From NCBI GenBank assembly GCA_964604915.1, contig CAZSAA010000009.1, positions 1-26,629 on the forward strand: 26,629 bases of DNA, written 5' to 3'. The first letter of the stretch is position 1, and every line of letters begins with the position of its first letter. The DNA is from CAZSAA01 sp964604915. GTDB lineage: Bacteria; Patescibacteriota; Patescibacteriia; Patescibacteriales; UBA12465. This document shows positions 21,525 through 26,629 of this stretch, one piece after another. A model generated the notes under the pieces. The model was given only the letters and a program-made list of their open reading frames with translations, made no database searches and had not been told where the DNA came from. Position numbers and translations under genes: made by a program.

Positions 21525-22778
21525 ATGACTCAAGCTAAAGCTTTCAAGATAATGCGGGCGGGACACAACGTCTTTTTGACCGGCAGTGCTGGTACGGGAA
21601 AGACTTTTTTGTTGGACCGCTTCATTCGCTACTTGCGCCTTCACGATATCAAGGTGGCGGTGACCGCTTCGACTGGCATTGCGGCCGCGCATCTGGGTGG
21701 CCGTACCATCCATTCCTGGGCTTCAATGGGGATAGATGAGGATATGGGGCCGAAGCAACTAAAGCGCCTGTCTAATAGCCAAGAGATACGGGAACGTATC
21801 CGTTCGACTAAGGTGCTCATTATCGACGAGATATCCATGCTCGATGCCAAACGCCTGGACCTGGTCGACAAGATATGCCGTTTCTTCAAGGATCCTTTCG
21901 TGCCCTTCGGCGGGATACAAGTCATCCTTTGCGGGGACTTTTTCCAATTGCCGCCGATATTCAAGGATGAGCCGGTCCGCTTAGCATATGACTCATATGC
22001 CTGGCAGGAAGCTGACCTCAAGACTTGCTATCTCACCAAACAATACCGTCACTCCGATCCCAAGCTCATTTCCATCCTCAATCGTATCCGGCAGGGATTG
22101 GCCGGAGACAAGGAATTGACGCTGCTAGCCAGTCGTATCGATGCGCCTGGACATCCGGATATCGCTATGTCTAGGCTCTATACTCATAACGCGGATGTCG
22201 ATGTGATAAATAGGCGGGAACTAGCGCGATTAGAGGGTGAGGGTCGGGCATATCGCCGGGAAAATACCGGCCCGAAAGAACTCACAGCCTTGCTTTCCCG
22301 CACCTATCTCGTACCGGATAACCTAGAGTTGAAGATCGGGGCGGTCGTGATGTTCGTGAAGAATAATTTTGACGCTGGTTATGTCAATGGCACGCTCGGT
22401 AAAGTGATTTCTTTTTCTCCGGAGGGATATCCGATCGTACAGACTTGGGATGGACAGGTTATCGAGGCGATGCCAGGGAATTGGAATCTGGAAGATGATG
22501 ATGGCAAAATAATTGCTGCCTTGCGCCAACTGCCCCTACGTCTAGCCTGGGCCATCACCATCCACAAGAGCCAGGGAATGAGCCTTGATGGGGCGGAGAT
22601 GGATCTTTCTAAGTGCTTCGCACCTGGCATGGGCTATGTCGCTCTGTCGCGCGTCCGGTCGCTCTCAGGCATGCGAATATTAGGCATTTCTCCCTTCGCC
22701 CTGAAGATAGACGGACAGGTGGGAGAGAAGGATAGGTATTTTCAGGCGCTTTCGATCGAGGCGGATAAGGCGCTTTGA
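21525..22778 (+). CDS. Pif1-like superfamily 1B DNA helicase
   Basis: This ATP-dependent 5'-3' helicase has 417 residues. Walker A GSAGTGKT is at residues 20-27, Walker B VLIIDEISM at D101-E102, motif III GDFFQLPP shortly after, and the Q/Y-type motif YLTKQYRH next. The C-terminal half contains the RecD/Pif1 SH3-like insertion and motif VI (AITIHKSQGMSL, YVALSRVRSLSGMRIL). Pif1 enzymes resolve G-quadruplexes and R-loops and assist replication forks. It is a compact form without accessory domains. ATG 21525 (MTQAKAF) is preferred over ATG 21507 because 21507 lies within the promoter spacer. It follows the defence-like pair but has its own promoter, so co-function is not implied. Confidence 0.92.
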   Translation: MTQAKAFKIMRAGHNVFLTGSAGTGKTFLLDRFIRYLRLHDIKVAVTASTGIAAAHLGGRTIHSWASMGIDEDMGPKQLKRLSNSQEIRERIRSTKVLIIDEISMLDAKRLDLVDKICRFFKDPFVPFGGIQVILCGDFFQLPPIFKDEPVRLAYDSYAWQEADLKTCYLTKQYRHSDPKLISILNRIRQGLAGDKELTLLASRIDAPGHPDIAMSRLYTHNADVDVINRRELARLEGEGRAYRRENTGPKELTALLSRTYLVPDNLELKIGAVVMFVKNNFDAGYVNGTLGKVISFSPEGYPIVQTWDGQVIEAMPGNWNLEDDDGKIIAALRQLPLRLAWAITIHKSQGMSLDGAEMDLSKCFAPGMGYVALSRVRSLSGMRILGISPFALKIDGQVGEKDRYFQALSIEADKAL

Positions 22779-22781
22779 TAG

Positions 22782-22810
22782 TTGTCAGATAAAGGCGGGA
22801 AAGCTATAAT
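22782..22810 (+). promoter_or_regulatory. Strong promoter of the second TrmH gene
   Basis: TTGTCA (22782-22787), 17 nt, then TATAAT (22805-22810). It starts only 4 nt after the helicase stop codon. Predicted +1 is near 22817, with a structured leader of about 96 nt. Confidence 0.65.
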
Positions 22811-22819
22811 ATCAGCCTA

Positions 22820-22908
22820 GGCGTCGTAGCGATGCCCGGTAGTAATAGATAACATTTTCTTCATATATAAACATAATACTAACTAATATCCGATAATATC
22901 GGCTTTTT
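22820..22908 (+). promoter_or_regulatory. Structured leader of the second TrmH gene
   Basis: The leader begins with a 7-bp hairpin GGCGTCG/CGATGCC (22820-22836, one G-U pair, 3-nt loop). It ends with CCGAT/ATCGG (22890-22902) followed by C and five T, which resembles a short intrinsic terminator 4 nt before the ATG. It may be an attenuator or a weak remnant. Confidence 0.4.
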
Positions 22909-22912
22909 CCAT

Positions 22913-23446
22913 ATGACTTTAGATTCCAAAGCGCTCCGTCGCCTCGATAGCGGCCGAGCCGAGCATATCCGTAAAGGAATCAAGCGTTTACCCATCTATT
23001 TCATCCTCGAAGATGTCCTTGATACCTATAATATCGGCGGCTTCTTCCGTTTGGCGGACGCGGTAGCCGCTTCCGGCCTCTATATCTGCGGCCAGTCAGC
23101 TACGCCGCCGGATAGCAAGATCAAGAAGGCATCCGTCGGCGCATACCAGCTCGTGCCTTGGCAGTACTTTGCCGATGCAGAGGAAGCGATTTGGGAGCTA
23201 AAACGCCAAGGGGTGAAGGTTATCGCGGTCGAACAGACGGAAGGGGCGCGTCCGTACCTGGAAATGGACTATGACTTGCCGGTTGCCTTCGTCTTTGGTA
23301 ATGAGACCGAGGGAGTCAAGGCGACGACCCTTTCCGCTTGCGATGGGGCAGTAGAGATCCCGATGCGCGGCGTTAACGAATCGCTAAATGTCATGGTGGC
23401 CGCTGGCGTTGTCGTCTATACCGCCATCAGTCAAGCCGACCTTTAG
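22913..23446 (+). CDS. TrmH-family RNA methyltransferase, single domain
   Basis: This is a 177-residue SPOUT methyltransferase for tRNA or rRNA ribose 2'-O methylation. The three motifs are LEDVLDTYNIGGFFRLADAVAASG, VAFVFGNETEGVK, and IPMRGVNESLNVMVAAGVVVY. The residue pattern NIGGFFRLADA is typical of short TrmH-type proteins acting on tRNA; the modified position is unknown. It lacks the N-terminal substrate domain of the homologue at 7013. The stop is directly followed by the -35 of the zinc operon promoter. It has its own strong promoter and a structured leader. Confidence 0.92.
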   Translation: MTLDSKALRRLDSGRAEHIRKGIKRLPIYFILEDVLDTYNIGGFFRLADAVAASGLYICGQSATPPDSKIKKASVGAYQLVPWQYFADAEEAIWELKRQGVKVIAVEQTEGARPYLEMDYDLPVAFVFGNETEGVKATTLSACDGAVEIPMRGVNESLNVMVAAGVVVYTAISQADL

Positions 23447-23475
23447 TTGACAAATGCAACATTGTTGCATATAAT
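23447..23475 (+). promoter_or_regulatory. Consensus promoter with palindromic operator in the spacer (Zur-type)
   Basis: TTGACA (23447-23452), exactly 17 nt, then TATAAT (23470-23475). The spacer holds the perfect inverted repeat ATGCAAC-ATT-GTTGCAT (23454-23470), which overlaps the first base of the -10. A Fur-family regulator gene starts just downstream, so a metal-bound regulator would block RNA polymerase here. Predicted +1 is near 23482-23483, at the ATG. Confidence 0.8.
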
Positions 23476-23482
23476 TGGGTAT

Positions 23483-23929
23483 ATGGGTAAACAAGTGGAA
23501 AACTTGCTACAGGCGATAAAGGGGAAGGGCGGGCGCATCACGCGTTTCCGCCGTTTGTTGTTTTCTTTTCTGGAGAAGGCCAGCGCGCCTCAGGGAGCGG
23601 CTGACATCTTGAGAGTCCTGAAGACAGCTATCCCATCACTCAATCGCAGTACGGTATATCGTGAGCTGGCCTTCCTGGGTGAAGCGGGCTTATTAAGGGA
23701 GGTTAATCTGAGCGGCTGCCCGCCGCTATATGAACTGGCTATCGGCCATCGCCATCATCTGGTCTGCCTGGCCTGCCAAAGTATCAAGCCGATCGAGATG
23801 GACAAGGAATTAGAGAAAGCGGAAGTAGCGATCGGGCGGCAAGAAGGCTTCGCAATTAGCGATCATTCCTTGGAATTCTATGGCCTCTGCGCCAATTGTC
23901 AGTCAGAGAAAAGGAAAATAATCAAATAA
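23483..23929 (+). CDS. zur: Fur-family metalloregulator, probably zinc-sensing (Zur)
   Basis: This DNA-binding repressor has 148 residues. The winged-helix domain covers about 10-75, with recognition helix NRSTVYRELAFLGEAGL. The dimerisation domain includes HRHHLVCLACQSI (H91, H92, C95, C98), DHSLEFYG (H128) and CANC (C136, C139). The two CxxC pairs form the structural zinc site. The gene is first in a zinc-uptake operon, which argues for Zur over Fur or PerR. The frame is open from TTG 23447, but that codon is the promoter -35, so ATG 23483 is chosen; no Shine-Dalgarno is present and the mRNA is probably leaderless. It likely represses its own operon when zinc is sufficient. Confidence 0.88.
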   Translation: MGKQVENLLQAIKGKGGRITRFRRLLFSFLEKASAPQGAADILRVLKTAIPSLNRSTVYRELAFLGEAGLLREVNLSGCPPLYELAIGHRHHLVCLACQSIKPIEMDKELEKAEVAIGRQEGFAISDHSLEFYGLCANCQSEKRKIIK

Positions 23930-23960
23930 TAAAGATAAAGATATAAACAACAATAATAAT

Positions 23961-24953
23961 ATGGAAGATCATATGAATAATGAAAACAAGGGGAAGAAAT
24001 CTAAGCGCTGGATAATCGCCCTGGGACTGGTCTTGCTTTTGGCTCTAGCATATTATGTTATCGCCCGGCAGGCGCCAGAGAAAAAGGGAAATGAGGGTAA
24101 AGTTAAGGTGACGACCACTATTTTCCCGCTTTTTGATATGGCTCGTTCTATCGGCGGTGACAAGGTTGAGACGAGCTTGCTCTTGCCGCCAGGTATGGAA
24201 GCTCATTCTTTCGAGCCCTCGCCTAGCGATATCATGGCCATCAGCCAAACAGACGTTTTCGCCTATACCGGTCCGGCGATGGAGCCATGGGCGGAGGATA
24301 TCTTAGCTAGCCAGTCTGATAGCTCTTTTATTGTCGTTAACGCGAGCGAGGGATTGGAGTTAATAGGGGAAGAGGAAGTTGGGCACGATGAAGAAGAGGA
24401 AGAAGAGGGACATGATCATAATGGTGTAGATCCGCATATTTGGTTGGATTTTGATAAGGCTAAGCACATCGCTACCGCTATCGGCCAGGCGCTGGCTCAG
24501 GCTGATCCGGAAAACAGCGCCTATTTTGCCATTAATACCCAGGCGTATATCGACGGGCTAGATAGTTTGGATAGACAGTACAGGGAGGGGCTGGCTGATT
24601 GCCAGAGCCGTACTATCGTCTATGGCGGGCACTACGCGTTTGGTTACCTGGCTGCGCGCTATAATCTCGAGTATGCGGCCGCCCAAGGCTTATCACCTGA
24701 TTCCGAGCCCACGCCAAGCGATTTAATCGAACTGGTGAATCAGATAAGGCGAGAAGATATCAGCACGGTCTTCTATGAAGAGCTTTCCAGCCCTAAAATT
24801 GCTGAAACTATCTCGGAAGAAACTGGCGCCAAGCTGGTATTACTTAGCGCGGCGCATAATCTTAGCAAGGAAGATTTGGAGGCTGGGGTTTCCTTCTTCG
24901 ACGTCATGGAAGTGAATTTGGATAATTTACGTTTAGGTCTCGATTGCCAATGA
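23961..24953 (+). CDS. znuA: Zinc ABC transporter substrate-binding protein ZnuA
   Basis: This cell-surface or periplasmic zinc receptor for ZnuBC has 330 residues and belongs to cluster A-I. An N-terminal membrane segment covers about residues 16-35 with no lipobox cysteine, so it is anchored by this helix or cleaved. Zinc ligands are H82 (GMEAHSFEPSPSD), H159 (DPHIWLD) and H224 (GGHYAFGYLAARY). The acidic, His-containing loop GHDEEEEEEGHDH before DPHIW is characteristic of zinc-specific receptors. Typical members have Asp or Glu as fourth ligand near VLLSAAH. The gene follows zur by 31 nt and ends at a TGATATG junction with znuC. ATG 23973 (MNNENKG) is an alternative start. Confidence 0.93.
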   Translation: MEDHMNNENKGKKSKRWIIALGLVLLLALAYYVIARQAPEKKGNEGKVKVTTTIFPLFDMARSIGGDKVETSLLLPPGMEAHSFEPSPSDIMAISQTDVFAYTGPAMEPWAEDILASQSDSSFIVVNASEGLELIGEEEVGHDEEEEEEGHDHNGVDPHIWLDFDKAKHIATAIGQALAQADPENSAYFAINTQAYIDGLDSLDRQYREGLADCQSRTIVYGGHYAFGYLAARYNLEYAAAQGLSPDSEPTPSDLIELVNQIRREDISTVFYEELSSPKIAETISEETGAKLVLLSAAHNLSKEDLEAGVSFFDVMEVNLDNLRLGLDCQ

Positions 24954-24954
24954 T

Positions 24955-25683
24955 ATGGGATATATATTAGAAGCAGAAAACCTAGACTTCAGCTATCGTC
25001 GGGAAGGCAAGATCATCGACTCGGTATCTTTTGCTATCGAAGAGGGCAGCTATGTCGCCCTGGTCGGTCCCAATGGCGCGGGCAAGACGACCTTGCTTAA
25101 ACTCATCCTAGGGTTGTCCAAGCCTGATAGTGGCAGTATCAAATTATTCGGGCAGGATAGCCAATCTTTTTCGGCTTGGCAGCTAGTCGGCTATCTGCCG
25201 CAACAAGCAGCTTCCTTCAACCCCATGTTTCCCCTTATCGCCAAGGAAGTGGTAGCGCTCGGATTGCTAGGCGCGAAGAAGCAGCCACGTCGTTTCAATG
25301 GGCAGGACGAGAAACGAGTCAAGGCAGTGATGGAAGTATTGGGTATCAGTGATTTGGCCGAGCGGCCGATAGGAGAGCTATCTGGCGGCCAGCAGCAGCG
25401 GGTATTTTTGGCGCGAGCCCTCGTTTCTTCTCCTAAGCTCCTCATTTTAGATGAACCGAGCACGGCGCTTGACCCTAAATCCCGGGAGAGTTTCTTTGCC
25501 TTGGTGGAGAAGATAAATCGGGAGCAGGGAACGACTATTCTCCTTATTACCCATGATATAAGCCACATCAAGCATCATGCGGCTAAGATATTATACTTAG
25601 ATCGGCAGATTATGTTCTATGGCCCTTGTGATGAGGTTTGCCAGCAGCAGCACGGCCATTTGCATCTTAGCCATTACATTTGA
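24955..25683 (+). CDS. znuC: Zinc ABC transporter ATP-binding protein ZnuC
   Basis: This cytoplasmic ATPase of 242 residues drives zinc import. Walker A GPNGAGKTT spans residues 38-46, the Q-loop is at LPQQ (82-84), the signature LSGGQQQR starts at 142, Walker B LLILDEP is at 162-168, the D-loop TALD follows, and the switch H is H200 (ITHD). The C-terminus is histidine-rich (QQHGHLHLSHYI). That tail may be a zinc-sensing feature, as known in some ZnuC proteins; this is inference. It is coupled to znuA (one nt between stop and ATG) and to znuB by the same TGATATG arrangement. Confidence 0.95.
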   Translation: MGYILEAENLDFSYRREGKIIDSVSFAIEEGSYVALVGPNGAGKTTLLKLILGLSKPDSGSIKLFGQDSQSFSAWQLVGYLPQQAASFNPMFPLIAKEVVALGLLGAKKQPRRFNGQDEKRVKAVMEVLGISDLAERPIGELSGGQQQRVFLARALVSSPKLLILDEPSTALDPKSRESFFALVEKINREQGTTILLITHDISHIKHHAAKILYLDRQIMFYGPCDEVCQQQHGHLHLSHYI

Positions 25684-25684
25684 T

Positions 25685-26491
25685 ATGGAAATATTCGACT
25701 TATTTAGCTATACCTTCATTCAACGTGCCTATATCGCGGGAGCGGCGGTTGCTATCCTCTGCGCGGTATTGGGACTATTCCTGGTATTACGCAAGTTCTC
25801 GATGATAGGGGACGGGCTGTCGCACGTTAGTTTTGGCGCTATTGCCCTCGGGCTTTTCTTGGGGATATATCCTTTCTACGTGGCTATTCCTGTCGCCCTG
25901 CTCGCCTCCTTTTTCATCATGAAGCTCAGCGACCGGGCTGGTATTTTTGGCGATGCGGCGATAGGGATAGTGTCGGCGGTGGGCGTGGCGGGTGGCATCA
26001 TATTTGCCAGTCTCTCGAGCGGCTTTAGCGTCGACTTGTTTAGTTATCTGTTCGGCAACATCCTGGCTATCTCCCAAGGAGAAGCCATCATGGCAGTCGT
26101 CCTGGCCCTCTTTGGCCTGGGCGTAGTCATCTGGAACTATCATGGCTTGGTTTCGGCCACCTTCGACGATAGTTATGCCAAAAGCAGTGGTATCGACACT
26201 AAGCGCCTGGATTTTCTGCTCTCTGCCTTGACGGCCCTCACGGTCGTGCTCGGGGTAAAGGTAGCGGGTATCATGCTCGTTTCCGCTCTCCTAGTTATCC
26301 CGGCTGCCGCTGCCTTGCAGCTTTCCCGCAATTTCCGCGGTGCCCTTATCGCTTCGGGGCTTATTGGGGCATTTTCCGTGCTAGCGGGCATATCGGTCGC
26401 CTTCGTGGCGGACCTGCCAGCCGGGGCGACGATAGTGATGGCTAATTTCCTGGCTTTCCTGGTATTTTTCGCTTGGCGAAAGCTGGTGTGA
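25685..26491 (+). CDS. znuB: Zinc ABC transporter permease ZnuB
   Basis: This inner-membrane permease of 268 residues has about eight helices and belongs to the ABC-3 family. Its N-terminus FIQRAYIAGAAVAILCAVLGLFLVLRKFSMIGDGLSHVSFG is a standard family opening. The loop SYAKSSGIDTKRLDFLLSALTALTVVLGVKVAGIMLVSALLVIPAAAALQL is the conserved coupling and helix region. A histidine at GDGLSH is conserved in metal permeases. Upstream in-frame codons reach 25619 but sit in znuC; ATG 25685 follows the znuC stop by one nt and is clearly the start. Only a short hairpin (TGTGAA/TTCACA) follows it, with no U run. Confidence 0.94.
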   Translation: MEIFDLFSYTFIQRAYIAGAAVAILCAVLGLFLVLRKFSMIGDGLSHVSFGAIALGLFLGIYPFYVAIPVALLASFFIMKLSDRAGIFGDAAIGIVSAVGVAGGIIFASLSSGFSVDLFSYLFGNILAISQGEAIMAVVLALFGLGVVIWNYHGLVSATFDDSYAKSSGIDTKRLDFLLSALTALTVVLGVKVAGIMLVSALLVIPAAAALQLSRNFRGALIASGLIGAFSVLAGISVAFVADLPAGATIVMANFLAFLVFFAWRKLV

Positions 26492-26507
26492 AGGGTTTTC
26501 ACAAAGA
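26489..26507 (+). other. Short inverted repeat after the zinc operon
   Basis: TGTGAA and TTCACA pair around GGGTT, partly overlapping the znuB stop. No T run follows, so termination here is uncertain. Confidence 0.3.
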
Positions 26508-26530
26508 AAGAGAGGTATAGGGTATAACTA

Positions 26531-26559
26531 TTGACTTGTTAGCGTAAAAATCGTATATT
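26531..26559 (+). promoter_or_regulatory. Promoter facing the right edge
   Basis: TTGACT (26531-26536), 17 nt, then TATATT (26554-26559). Predicted +1 is near 26566. The 64 nt after it hold nested complementary segments (CTAC...GTAG around CCC/GGG) and no ORF start, so the downstream unit is outside the window. Confidence 0.45.
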
Positions 26560-26629
26560 TACTTGATTACTTATTTCCTACCCGCAGGGGTCAAGTAGAA
26601 CACCCACTATTTCAAATTATCATTAATAT

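Noticed and set aside
19812..22778. ATPase, TOPRIM protein and Pif1-like helicase as one three-gene defence system
   Set aside because: The helicase has its own promoter and a 59-nt gap, differs in base composition, and is a common housekeeping type.
23447..23482. TTG start giving a 160-residue Fur protein
   Set aside because: The codons would be the promoter -35, operator and -10; the family domain begins after ATG 23483.
25619..25684. Longer N-terminus for ZnuB
   Set aside because: The extension overlaps znuC and does not match permease N-termini; ATG 25685 follows the znuC stop directly.

Overview
The window looks like a chromosomal scaffold from an uncultured Patescibacteria/CPR-type bacterium, probably in the Parcubacteria sphere. 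The reasons are short intergenic gaps, many small genes with unknown products, an exported M23 peptidase ending in a tail domain (GADGKRYVFPN motif) that I associate with CPR secreted proteins, a very large helical-repeat protein, and few Shine-Dalgarno sites. The taxon is inferred, since no rRNA or marker gene is present. The standard code fits, with TGA used as a stop. A 100-N gap (16288-16387) joins two contigs, so linkage across it rests on scaffolding.

Left part (1-9.2 kb): an exported M23 peptidase on the minus strand; a 1246-residue repeat protein; an HD phosphohydrolase; a NYN-domain nuclease; a TrmH/SpoU RNA methyltransferase coupled to a zinc-ribbon protein; the mechanosensitive channel MscL; and a small helical protein. 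Between the NYN and TrmH genes a consensus promoter and an intrinsic terminator on the minus strand delimit an undescribed RNA of about 71 nt.

Middle (9.2-16.3 kb): an HDDC2/YfbR-like HD hydrolase, a DUF84 inosine/xanthosine triphosphatase, a hypothetical protein, a second M23 peptidase, a 296-residue protein that may be a degenerate HAD fold behind an elaborate leader, a Ca2+/Na+ antiporter, an SDR oxidoreductase overlapping a GNAT acetyltransferase, a remnant of a Nudix hydrolase, and a small membrane protein at the gap.

Right part (16.4-26.6 kb): two membrane-anchored envelope proteins, a conserved family of unknown function, a SIMPL protein, an AAA ATPase-TOPRIM pair shaped like a phage-defence module, a Pif1-like helicase, a second TrmH-type methyltransferase, and a complete zinc-uptake operon (Fur/Zur regulator, ZnuA, ZnuC, ZnuB). 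That operon is driven by a consensus promoter whose spacer is a perfect palindrome, and the first gene appears to be leaderless.

Recurring architecture: many genes have their own promoter and intrinsic terminator. Several stop codons lie in the loop of a terminator hairpin. Several predicted mRNAs start with a hairpin within about 10 nt of +1, while others look leaderless. A promoter -35 element lies in the loop of one terminator. No tRNA, rRNA, CRISPR array, transposase or phage structural gene was seen.
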